Of a stretch of DNA of 8,407 nucleotides, positions 1 to 5,279 are shown piece by piece; within the stretch, counting starts at the first letter, position 1, and the number at the start of each line of letters is the position of its first letter. Location of the stretch: positions 1-8,407 of the forward strand of contig JACCYS010000191.1 in assembly GCA_013696365.1 (NCBI GenBank), read 5' to 3'. The notes under the pieces were generated by a model. That model was not told the DNA's origin, ran no database searches, and saw only the letters and a list, made by a program, of their open reading frames with translations. The translations under genes and the position numbers were made by a program. This DNA comes from Nocardioidaceae bacterium (GTDB lineage Bacteria; Actinomycetota; Actinomycetes; Propionibacteriales; Nocardioidaceae).

Positions 1-552
1 GAGCAGGCTGTGCAGCGGGTCGTCGAAGACCTGGGAGGGCTGCACGTTCTGGTCAACAATGCTGGCATCACCCGCGACAACCTGCTGTTCAAGATGTCGG
101 CAGACGACTGGGACCAGGTGGTGTCGGTGCACCTTCGTGGCACGTTCCTGGTCACCAAGGCGGCTCAGCAGCACATGGTGGCCGCGCGCTACGGCCGCAT
201 CGTCAACCTGTCGAGCGTGTCCGCGCTGGGCAACCGTGGACAGGCCAACTACTCCGCGGCCAAGATGGGCCTGCAAGGGCTGACCCGCACCCTGGCCATC
301 GAGCTCGGCCCGTTCGGCATCACCGCCAACGCCGTCGCGCCGGGTTTCGTCGTCACCGACATGACCGACGAGACCGCCCGACGCGTGGGCTCGACCCCCG
401 AGGCCTTCCGGACTGCGGCCGCCGAGATCACTCCGGTGCGCCGCGTCGGTTACCCCGCTGACATCGCGCACGCCATCAGCTTCCTGGCCAGCGAGGAGGC
501 CGGCTTCATCACCGGTCAGACGCTCTACGTGGACGGTGGCCGCAAACTCTGA
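1..552 (+). CDS. fabG: 3-oxoacyl-ACP reductase (FabG-like SDR), 5'-truncated by window edge
   Basis: Short-chain dehydrogenase/reductase that would reduce 3-oxoacyl-ACP to 3-hydroxyacyl-ACP with NADPH in cytosolic fatty acid synthesis. The frame is open from base 1 with no convincing start, so the N-terminus carrying the TGxxxGxG nucleotide-binding motif lies upstream of the window; the GTG at position 10 is internal. Counting from the first visible codon, the NNAG motif is residues 19-22. The catalytic set is Ser71 or Ser72 (in NLSSVS), Tyr84 and Lys88 (YSAAK). A GQANYSAAK stretch, an FG-ITANAVAPGFV segment and a C-terminal ITGQTLYVDGG segment are typical of FabG. About 183 residues of a usual 235-250 are present. 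FabG is the best call, but other SDR reductases share these motifs, so the acyl-ACP substrate is inferred from overall resemblance. Confidence 0.88.
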   Translation, partial: EQAVQRVVEDLGGLHVLVNNAGITRDNLLFKMSADDWDQVVSVHLRGTFLVTKAAQQHMVAARYGRIVNLSSVSALGNRGQANYSAAKMGLQGLTRTLAIELGPFGITANAVAPGFVVTDMTDETARRVGSTPEAFRTAAAEITPVRRVGYPADIAHAISFLASEEAGFITGQTLYVDGGRKL

Positions 553-565
553 GAGTCGGCGGTAA

Positions 566-589
566 CACCCCCAAGCGTGTGTGGGGGTG
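566..589 (+). terminator. possible terminator hairpin after fabG
   Basis: CACCCCC (566-572) pairs perfectly with GGGGGTG (583-589) across a 10-base loop, 14 bases after the fabG stop. No T-run follows; the next bases are a G-tract. It could end the fabG transcript in the U-poor fashion common in high-GC actinobacteria. The short stem and large loop make this uncertain. Confidence 0.35.
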
Positions 590-617
590 GGGGGGCTGTG
601 GAGTTTCTGTGAACCGC

Positions 618-646
618 TTGGCATAACGCAGATCTCTTTGTACGGT
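618..646 (+). promoter_or_regulatory. possible promoter for the riboswitch-NlpC transcript
   Basis: TTGGCA (618-623) resembles a -35 box. It stands 17 bases before TACGGT (641-646), which fits the TAnnnT -10 pattern of actinobacterial housekeeping promoters. Transcription would start near 653, giving a leader of roughly 60 bases before the riboswitch. Other AT-richer spots nearby (TAGTTA at 657-662) could serve instead. Position is sensible; the motif match is moderate. Confidence 0.35.
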
Positions 647-711
647 TCCGTCTGGTTAGTTACCCGCGCGTGATCGACTGCGGGCAGCCGGCCAGACAAC
701 TGAATAGGTGA

Positions 712-953
712 GGCGATCGACGCCGAGTCCTGCCCCGAACCCGCCCTCACCCGTCACCCTGACGTCAACTTACCTCTCGGGCAGGAGCGGGGGACCCACC
801 GACGGCCCCCGCCGTCACCGCGTCTCACCGGCCCCGAGGGGCCGGTGTTGCGCTTGGGGTTAAGTCGCGCTCGATCCGCCGACCAGCGATCGAACGAGGC
901 CGGGCACCTTCTCGCCCGAACCCGACAGCTGACCCCGCAGGCGTGAGAAGGAA
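712..953 (+). ncRNA. c-di-AMP riboswitch (ydaO/yuaA family)
   Basis: Cis-regulatory leader RNA that binds cyclic di-AMP. I recognise the conserved ydaO blocks in order: CGCCGAGTCCTG at 721-732, AGCGGGGGACCCA at 786-798, GGGGTTAAGT at 856-865, and CCCGACAGCTGACC then GCAGGCGT up to 944. Supporting helices are visible. P1 is ACGCC 720-724 with GGCGT 940-944. CCTGCCC 729-735 pairs with GGGCAGG 779-785. Two variable hairpins are at 801-816 and 826-847. TCGATC 871-876 pairs with GATCGA 888-893, and CGGGC 901-905 pairs with GCCCG 914-918. The loop of that last hairpin (CCTTCTC, 907-913) is complementary to GAGAAGG (945-951), which contains the hydrolase ribosome binding site. Family members are generally OFF switches and in actinobacteria sit upstream of cell-wall hydrolase genes, as here. 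Exact 5' boundary is approximate. Confidence 0.93.
948..952 (+). promoter_or_regulatory. ribosome binding site of the NlpC/P60 gene, inside riboswitch pairing
   Basis: AAGGA lies 10 bases before the ATG at 963 and supports that start. It overlaps GAGAAGG (945-951), which can pair over 7 bases with the riboswitch loop at 907-913. Ribosome access is therefore probably set by riboswitch folding. Confidence 0.7.
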
Positions 954-962
954 GCCTCCGCC

Positions 963-1457
963 ATGTCTGCAGTCCTCCGCATGCAGCGCTTTGCTGCGCT
1001 CCTCTTCCTCGTCCTCGTCACCAGTTTCGCTCTGTTGGCGACCTCTGCGGTCGTCGCTCCCGACGCCGACGCGGCCACCGACGCCAAGGTCAAGAAGGCC
1101 TTCCGGGTCGCCAAGCGCCAGGTCGGCGACACGTACAACTATGGCTCCGCCGGTCCCAACCGCTTCGACTGCTCCGGCCTGCTGTACTTCTCCTTCAAGA
1201 AGCGCACCGGCGTGCACATCCCCCGGGTGTCCCGCGACCAGTACCGTTACGCCCGCTCGATCAACAAGAGCAAGATGCATAAGGGTGACCTGATGGCCTT
1301 TTACAACAGCAGCGGCAGCGTCTACCACATCGGCCTGTTCGCCGGCTGGAACAACGGCAAGCGGATCATCCTGCACTCGCCGAGCACCGGCAGCACGGTG
1401 CACCGCTCCCCGCTGTGGACCAACAAGTGGAAGGCCGCGACCCTGCGGAATCGCTAA
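963..1457 (+). CDS. secreted NlpC/P60 peptidoglycan endopeptidase
   Basis: Small exported cysteine peptidase expected to cut peptide bonds in the peptidoglycan stem peptide, outside the membrane. The 164-residue product starts with a Sec-type signal peptide: basic residues near 6-9, a hydrophobic core at about 10-32 and a probable cleavage near the DADAA at 34-38. The mature part is essentially a single NlpC/P60 domain. Its expected catalytic residues are Cys70 (FDCSG), His122 (YHIGLFAG) and His138 (ILHSPSTG). No SH3, LysM or coiled-coil targeting domain is present, so it is at the minimal size for the family. The ATG at 963 is favoured by AAGGA 10 bases upstream; an in-frame ATG at 981 would keep the signal peptide but is worse spaced. 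It has its own riboswitch upstream and a strong terminator downstream, so it is probably monocistronic. c-di-AMP likely tunes its expression, linking wall remodelling to osmotic or potassium state. Confidence 0.92.
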   Translation: MSAVLRMQRFAALLFLVLVTSFALLATSAVVAPDADAATDAKVKKAFRVAKRQVGDTYNYGSAGPNRFDCSGLLYFSFKKRTGVHIPRVSRDQYRYARSINKSKMHKGDLMAFYNSSGSVYHIGLFAGWNNGKRIILHSPSTGSTVHRSPLWTNKWKAATLRNR

Positions 1458-1477
1458 ACAAGTCGCTCGACACGGAG

Positions 1478-1505
1478 CAGACTGGCCCGATGACGGGCCA
1501 GTCTG
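1478..1505 (+). terminator. strong hairpin terminator after NlpC/P60 gene
   Basis: A perfect 12-bp stem (1478-1489 with 1494-1505) closes a 4-base ATGA loop, 20 bases after the hydrolase stop. There is no long T-run, as is common for GC-rich actinobacterial terminators. It ends only 16 bases before the next start codon, leaving little room for a promoter of that gene between them. Confidence 0.8.
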
Positions 1506-1521
1506 ATCCATCATTACCGGC

Positions 1522-2589
1522 ATGACGAAGCCCCGCTGCGGCGGACAATTGCTTGTCGCCGGTTGTGCCTTGCTGCTCGGGCTGCTGACCGCTTGCAGTG
1601 GCGACTCCGCTCAAGCAGGCGCCAGCGGCAGCGGTGGTGCGTCCGGCAGCGAGCAGGCCGACGCGACGGGCGACGACCAAGCAGGCGACGGCGACACCAA
1701 CGGCGAGGCTTCGCAACCTGGCGTCCAGCCGCTGACCGGGGGAGTTCGGAAGGCCGACAGCCCGGCGAACCCCGTTCTGGCAGTCAAGATCGACAACACG
1801 CCCTCGGCCGCACCGCAGGTCGGTCTCCGCAGCGCCGACCTGGTGGTCGAGGAGCTGGTCGAGGGCGGCAGCACCCGTTTGGCGGCGATGTTCTCTTCCA
1901 CACTGCCGAGGCTGGCCGGTCCGGTGCGATCGATGCGAGCCAGCGACATCGGCATCGTGCGACCCGCCCAAGCCACCCTGGTCGCCTCTGGGGGAGCGCC
2001 TCAGACGATCCGCAGGCTTGTCGGGGCGAAGATCGAAACCACCGTCGACGGCGACGTCGGCTATCTGCGGGCCGCCGACCGGACTGCCCCGTACAACCTG
2101 ATGGTGCGCGTGGGCGACCTGGCAGGCAGCCTGCCCGAGCCCGACGGTGACCCGCCGGCGCCGTACCTTCCCTTCGGGGATGTAGACATGAGCGCGGGCA
2201 AGCAAGCGCGCGCGTTCGAGGTGGAGTTCACGCCTGGCCGGTCCACCTCGTGGAGCTTCAACGACGGCACCTATCGGCGTGCGGACAGTCTGGCTGCGGC
2301 TGGCGACGAGTTCGCAGCCAACTCCGTGCTGGTGCTGCGGGTGCGGGTTGCCAGTGCCGGCTACAAGGACCCTGCCGGCAACCGCGTCCCGGAGACCGTC
2401 CTGGAGGGCAAGGGTGACGCCACGCTGTTCCACGACGGCTCTGCAGTCACCGCTCGCTGGCGCAAGAACGGCTTGGGCGCACCCATCGAGCTGGCTGACC
2501 CGGCTGGCGGTGCCGTTGCCGTCGCCCCGGGGCGAACCTGGGTGCTGCTGGTTCCGGTCGACGGCGGCAGCGTTCGCTTGACGCGCTGA
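1522..2589 (+). CDS. DUF3048 (YerB-like) lipoprotein
   Basis: Predicted membrane-anchored extracellular lipoprotein of 355 residues; molecular function unknown. The N-terminus is a lipoprotein signal: basic residues 3-5, a hydrophobic run at about 10-22 and the lipobox LTAC with lipidated Cys25. A low-complexity linker rich in Gly, Ser, Asp and Gln spans about 26-70. The DUF3048 N-terminal region follows, with LAVKIDN at 86-92, a VGLRSADLVVEE block and GPVRSMRASD at 133-142. The second DUF3048 region fills the C-terminal half (about 230-350). This order matches YerB of Bacillus and its actinobacterial relatives. The ATG at 1522 is chosen because later starts would lose the signal sequence. 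I see no Shine-Dalgarno, so translation may be leaderless or weakly initiated. It follows a strong terminator and precedes the malic enzyme gene by 53 bases. Confidence 0.88.
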   Translation: MTKPRCGGQLLVAGCALLLGLLTACSGDSAQAGASGSGGASGSEQADATGDDQAGDGDTNGEASQPGVQPLTGGVRKADSPANPVLAVKIDNTPSAAPQVGLRSADLVVEELVEGGSTRLAAMFSSTLPRLAGPVRSMRASDIGIVRPAQATLVASGGAPQTIRRLVGAKIETTVDGDVGYLRAADRTAPYNLMVRVGDLAGSLPEPDGDPPAPYLPFGDVDMSAGKQARAFEVEFTPGRSTSWSFNDGTYRRADSLAAAGDEFAANSVLVLRVRVASAGYKDPAGNRVPETVLEGKGDATLFHDGSAVTARWRKNGLGAPIELADPAGGAVAVAPGRTWVLLVPVDGGSVRLTR

Positions 2590-2612
2590 CGCAGTCGCCG
2601 GTTGCGGCGCTG

Positions 2613-2627
2613 TGCCGGTCACCGGCA
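2613..2627. promoter_or_regulatory. 15-bp palindrome ahead of the malic enzyme gene
   Basis: TGCCGGT and ACCGGCA are perfect inverted 7-base arms around one central C, ending 15 bases before the GTG start at 2643. With a 1-base centre it is more like a dimeric protein operator than an RNA hairpin. It could also help end the DUF3048 transcript, 23 bases upstream. No regulator can be named. Confidence 0.3.
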
Positions 2628-2642
2628 TGGCAGCATGAGGCC

Positions 2643-4043
2643 GTGACCGCGCCGAGCATCTCCTACTCGATCACCGTCCGCCTCGAGTTGCCTGCGGCGG
2701 GGACCGGGGTGGGGCAGCTGACTGCGGCGGTGGAGCAGGCTGGCGGGATGGTCACCGCGTTGGACGTGACCGCGTCGGGTTCCGAGCGGCTGCGGATGGA
2801 TGTGACCTGCGCTGCGTCGTCCACCGAGCACGCCGATGTGATCGTCGAGGCACTGCGGCAGGTGCCGGCCGTCAGCGTGCACAAGGTGTCGGACAGAACC
2901 TTCTTGATGCATCTCGGTGGCACCATCGAGATGGCGTCCAAACACCCCATCCGCAACCGGGACGACCTGTCGATGGTCTACACCCCCGGGGTGGCCAGGA
3001 TCTGCCGGGCCATCGTCGACAATCCCGACGACGCCCGTCGACTGACCGTCAAACGCAATGCGGTGGCGGTGGTGACCGACGGCTCCGCTGTGCTCGGTCT
3101 TGGCAACATCGGTCCGGCCGCGGCCCTGCCGGTGATGGAAGGTAAGGCGGCGCTGTTCAAGCGCTTCGCGGACATCGACGCCTGGCCGCTGTGTCTGGAC
3201 ACCCAAGATGTCGACGAGATCGTCCGTACGGTGGCGGCCATCGCCCCGGGCTTTGCCGGGATCAACCTTGAGGACATCAGTGCACCGCGGTGTTTCGAGG
3301 TCGAGCGGCGGCTGCGGGACCAGCTCGACATCCCCGTCTTTCACGACGATCAGCACGGCACCGCAATCGTCGTGCTGGCCGCGCTGACCAACGCGCTGCG
3401 GGTGGTGGGCAAGGCGCTGGCCGACGTGCGGGTGGTGATGGTCGGCGCCGGCGCAGCGGGCACCGCGGTGCTCAAGCTGTTGCTGCACGCCGGCGCCAGC
3501 TCAGGCGCGGGTGATGTGACCGTGGTGGACATCAGCGGGGTTGTGCATCGCGACCGGTCGGACCTCGGGCCGGACCTGCGCTGGGTCGCCGAACACACGA
3601 ACTCCGCCGGACTCACCGGCACGCTGCAGGACGCGATGCGCGACGCTGACGTGTTCATCGGGGTATCGGCGCCGCGACTGATCGACGCCGACGACGTGGA
3701 CACGATGGCGACCGACCCGGTGATCTTCGCCCTGGCCAACCCGGAGCCCGAGATCGATCCCACAGTTGCGCGTCAGCATGCCGCGGTGGTGGCGACCGGT
3801 CGGTCGGACCACCCCAACCAGATCAACAACGTGCTGGCCTTTCCCGGCGTTTTCCGAGGACTGCTGGACGCGCACAGCCGCACCATCACCCTCGACGTGC
3901 TGCGGGCGGCTGCGGAGGCGATCGCGCAGGTGGTCACCGACGACGAGCTGAACGCCAGCTACATCGTGCCCAGCGTGTTCCACCCCGATGTGCACGAACT
4001 GGTGGCCGCGTCAGTCACCGGTGCTGCACGCGGTGACGGGTGA
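2643..4043 (+). CDS. NAD-type malic enzyme with N-terminal ACT domain
   Basis: Oxidative decarboxylation of malate to pyruvate and CO2, linking the TCA cycle to pyruvate. The 466-residue product has an ACT-like regulatory domain at about 7-85, then the malic enzyme catalytic domain, then an NAD(P)-binding Rossmann domain. Visible active-site elements are Tyr113 in YTPGVAR, Lys168 in EGKAALFKRF, the metal-binding acidic pair Glu210-Asp211 in NLEDISAPRCFE, and HDDQHGTA at 234-241. The dinucleotide loop is GAGAAGT at 268-274. NPEPEIDP and a DHPNQINNVLAFPGVFRG-type segment complete the family pattern. Size agrees with the short bacterial class, and NAD rather than NADP use is inferred from resemblance only. 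The GTG at 2643 precedes the full ACT domain; the ribosome binding site is weak. The ACT domain suggests allosteric control by a small ligand. Its stop codon overlaps the start of the YqgE gene, so the two are probably one operon. Confidence 0.93.
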   Translation: MTAPSISYSITVRLELPAAGTGVGQLTAAVEQAGGMVTALDVTASGSERLRMDVTCAASSTEHADVIVEALRQVPAVSVHKVSDRTFLMHLGGTIEMASKHPIRNRDDLSMVYTPGVARICRAIVDNPDDARRLTVKRNAVAVVTDGSAVLGLGNIGPAAALPVMEGKAALFKRFADIDAWPLCLDTQDVDEIVRTVAAIAPGFAGINLEDISAPRCFEVERRLRDQLDIPVFHDDQHGTAIVVLAALTNALRVVGKALADVRVVMVGAGAAGTAVLKLLLHAGASSGAGDVTVVDISGVVHRDRSDLGPDLRWVAEHTNSAGLTGTLQDAMRDADVFIGVSAPRLIDADDVDTMATDPVIFALANPEPEIDPTVARQHAAVVATGRSDHPNQINNVLAFPGVFRGLLDAHSRTITLDVLRAAAEAIAQVVTDDELNASYIVPSVFHPDVHELVAASVTGAARGDG

Positions 4044-4612
4044 GCCCCCACACCGCACGCTGGTGGAGCGGTCAGCTGCTGGTCGCGACTCCAGCGCTGG
4101 CAGACCCGAACTTCCAGCGCAGCGTCATCCTGCTGCTCGACCACGATGAGGACGGCGCACTGGGTGTCGCGTTGGACAGACCGCTCGACCAACCCGTCGC
4201 CGAGGTGCTGCCAGGTTGGGAAGGGCTCGTCGGAACGCCGTCGTGCCTGTTCGCTGGGGGGCCGGTGTCCAGCGGGTCTGCTCTCGGGGTGGCAGTGCTC
4301 GACCCGGCCACACCGGCCGCACCGCTGGGGTGGAGGCGGATGTTCGGCGATACCGGCCTTGTCGACCTCGACACCCCGGTGCCGGTCGTTGCCGACGCTA
4401 TCCTCGCAATGCGGGTCTTTGCCGGCTACAGCGGATGGGGGCCCGGCCAGCTCGAGGGGGAGGTCGCCGAGGGGGCGTGGGTGCTGTTGCCGGCCGTGCC
4501 GGGCGACTTGGTCAGCGCCGACCCCACCTGCTTGTGGCAAGCCGTGTGGCGCCGGCAGGGCGGCTGGCTGGGGCTGCTTGCCGACTTCCCGGACGATCCG
4601 GCGCACAACTGA
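4040..4612 (+). CDS. YqgE/AlgH family protein (DUF179)
   Basis: Conserved 190-residue protein of the YqgE/AlgH family. The name AlgH comes from an alginate regulation phenotype in Pseudomonas; the biochemical role is not settled. The family signature is clear: GQLLVATP at 11-18, then DPNFQRSVILLLDHDEDGA and GVALDRP at 42-48, an FAGGPVSSG segment near residue 70, and GYSGWGPGQLEGE towards the C-terminus. The length is normal for the family. There is no signal peptide or membrane segment, so it is cytosolic. The GTG start at 4040 overlaps the malic enzyme stop in a GTGA tetranucleotide, which implies translational coupling and co-transcription with that gene. Nothing in the sequence explains a functional link to malate metabolism. 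Confidence 0.92.
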   Translation: MSPHTARWWSGQLLVATPALADPNFQRSVILLLDHDEDGALGVALDRPLDQPVAEVLPGWEGLVGTPSCLFAGGPVSSGSALGVAVLDPATPAAPLGWRRMFGDTGLVDLDTPVPVVADAILAMRVFAGYSGWGPGQLEGEVAEGAWVLLPAVPGDLVSADPTCLWQAVWRRQGGWLGLLADFPDDPAHN

Positions 4613-4665
4613 TTGCGGTGCCTGAGGGGCTGCCGCCAGTCACACCTGCGTGAAACACTGACCGC

Positions 4666-4959
4666 GTGACGACCCAGATGAGCCCCAGCACCGAGACCGT
4701 CGAGGACAGCCGTACCCGTCCGGTGACCGATGACGGTGACCATGAGCGGTTCTCGCACTACGTGCCCAAGGACAAGCTGATGGCCGCCATGATCGAGGGC
4801 ACCCCGGTCGTGGCGCTGTGCGGCAAGGTGTGGGTTCCCAGCCGTGACCCGCAGCGGTTCCCGGTGTGCCCGGAGTGCAAGGAGATGTGGGAGTCGATGA
4901 AGCCCAGCAAGGACGGCGGCTCGGGCGGCGACTCAGGTGATGGCCCGGGCGGCGACTGA
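4666..4959 (+). CDS. DUF3039 family small zinc-ribbon-like protein
   Basis: A 97-residue protein matching the actinobacterial DUF3039 family; function unknown. The conserved part is about 25-78. Candidate metal ligands are His31, Cys52 (ALCGK), Cys68 and Cys71 (CPEC), which suggests a small zinc ribbon; metal binding is inferred. The ends are low complexity: residues 1-25 are polar, and 79-97 are a Ser/Gly/Asp tail. The GTG at 4666 is used here; an in-frame ATG at 4678 is possible, and neither has a good ribosome binding site. It lies 53 bases after the YqgE gene. From memory, DUF3039 genes often sit next to a DEAD/DEAH helicase gene in actinobacteria, as here. The zinc-ribbon and the neighbour hint at a role near nucleic acids, but this is a guess. 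Confidence 0.87.
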   Translation: MTTQMSPSTETVEDSRTRPVTDDGDHERFSHYVPKDKLMAAMIEGTPVVALCGKVWVPSRDPQRFPVCPECKEMWESMKPSKDGGSGGDSGDGPGGD

Positions 4960-4995
4960 CACACCGCACGTTCGACTTGGCAGCCGTCCTGGCTC

Positions 4996-5045
4996 GCCCT
5001 GCCCCCGCCCCGGGTCGCCGGCCCTGCCCCCGCCCCGGGTCGCCG
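4996..5045. repeat. perfect 25-bp tandem duplication
   Basis: Bases 4996-5020 and 5021-5045 are identical, with no further extension on either side. The unit is GC-rich and contains CCCCGGG. It starts 36 bases after the DUF3039 stop and ends 10 bases before the palindromic element. Perfect identity implies a recent duplication or replication slippage. Confidence 0.93.
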
Positions 5046-5055
5046 CAGTGTGTAT

Positions 5056-5133
5056 GCCACGTTTACGTGGCGCAGCAGCCCTTCACGTGGCATGCGTGCC
5101 CCGTTAACGGCCTGCCGGCCACGTTTACGTGGC
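5056..5133 (+). repeat. 78-bp palindromic element, copy 1 (upstream of helicase)
   Basis: Two identical 16-bp palindromes GCCACGTTTACGTGGC sit at the ends (5056-5071 and 5118-5133), each made of 7-base arms around TT. A right-half site ACGTGGC lies between them (5085-5091). Palindrome centres are 62 bp apart, and the half site would centre 20 bp from the left one. A further perfect palindrome CCGTTAACGG (5101-5110) is found only in this copy. The element begins 96 bases after the DUF3039 stop, a place typical of REP/BIME-like repeats. See copy 2 at 7156-7233. Confidence 0.9.
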
Positions 5134-5150
5134 GTACGGCCACGCGGGGC

Positions 5151-5218
5151 CAGTGCAGCCTGTCGAGGCGTGGGCGCGCCGGGCGGCGACCGGCCAGCGA
5201 GCGACTTAGGCTGCACTG
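5151..5218. promoter_or_regulatory. 11-bp inverted repeat overlapping a likely -10 box
   Basis: CAGTGCAGCCT (5151-5161) and AGGCTGCACTG (5208-5218) are perfect inverted repeats separated by 46 bases. The right arm overlaps TAGGCT (5207-5212), the best -10 candidate before the helicase. It could be a paired operator that loops DNA, or a long-range stem if transcribed from further upstream. No -35 box is clear. Confidence 0.5.
5207..5212 (+). promoter_or_regulatory. possible -10 box of helicase promoter
   Basis: TAGGCT fits TAnnnT and would place the transcription start near 5219-5220, giving a leader of about 60 bases before the GTG at 5280. No convincing -35 box is seen at 16-18 bases upstream. 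Confidence 0.35.
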
Positions 5219-5267
5219 CTGACCCGTGCTGGCTCCGCCCGCCGGGTCTTTTCCCGTCCCTCTGCCC

Positions 5268-5274
5268 GAAGGAG
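5268..5274 (+). promoter_or_regulatory. ribosome binding site that fixes the helicase start
   Basis: GAAGGAG is a near-ideal Shine-Dalgarno, 5 bases before the GTG at 5280. An upstream in-frame GTG at 5226 has no such site and would add 18 poorly conserved-looking residues. Confidence 0.8.
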
Positions 5275-5279
5275 CCTGC

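Larger units (their letters stand above)
4960..5279. other. repeat-rich 320-bp gap between DUF3039 and helicase genes
   Basis: I find no credible gene here. The region holds, in order, a 25-bp tandem duplication (4996-5045), a 78-bp palindromic element (5056-5133), an 11-bp inverted repeat with 46-bp spacing (5151-5218), a possible -10 box (5207-5212) and the helicase leader with its ribosome binding site (5268-5274). Confidence 0.7.

Noticed and set aside
1366..2628. 420-codon minus-strand open frame over the DUF3048 gene
   Set aside because: Shadow of a real lipoprotein gene with lipobox and family motifs; the antisense product shows no recognisable features.
2619..3488. 289-codon minus-strand open frame over the malic enzyme gene
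   Set aside because: Antisense to intact catalytic motifs; rich in His, Arg and Gln as expected for a reverse frame of GC-rich coding DNA.
4615..4636. Hairpin after the YqgE gene as a terminator
   Set aside because: Only a 4-bp outer and a 3-bp inner stem separated by unpaired bases; too weak to call.
5056..5133. CRISPR array or parS-like partition site
   Set aside because: There are only two palindromes and a half site with no spacer-repeat periodicity, and the CACGTG core in copy 1 (5084-5089) is changed in copy 2 and lacks the flanks of a bacterial parS.
5226..5279. Earlier GTG start for the helicase
   Set aside because: It lacks a ribosome binding site and adds a Pro/Gly/Ala-rich 18-residue extension, while GTG 5280 has GAAGGAG 5 bases upstream.
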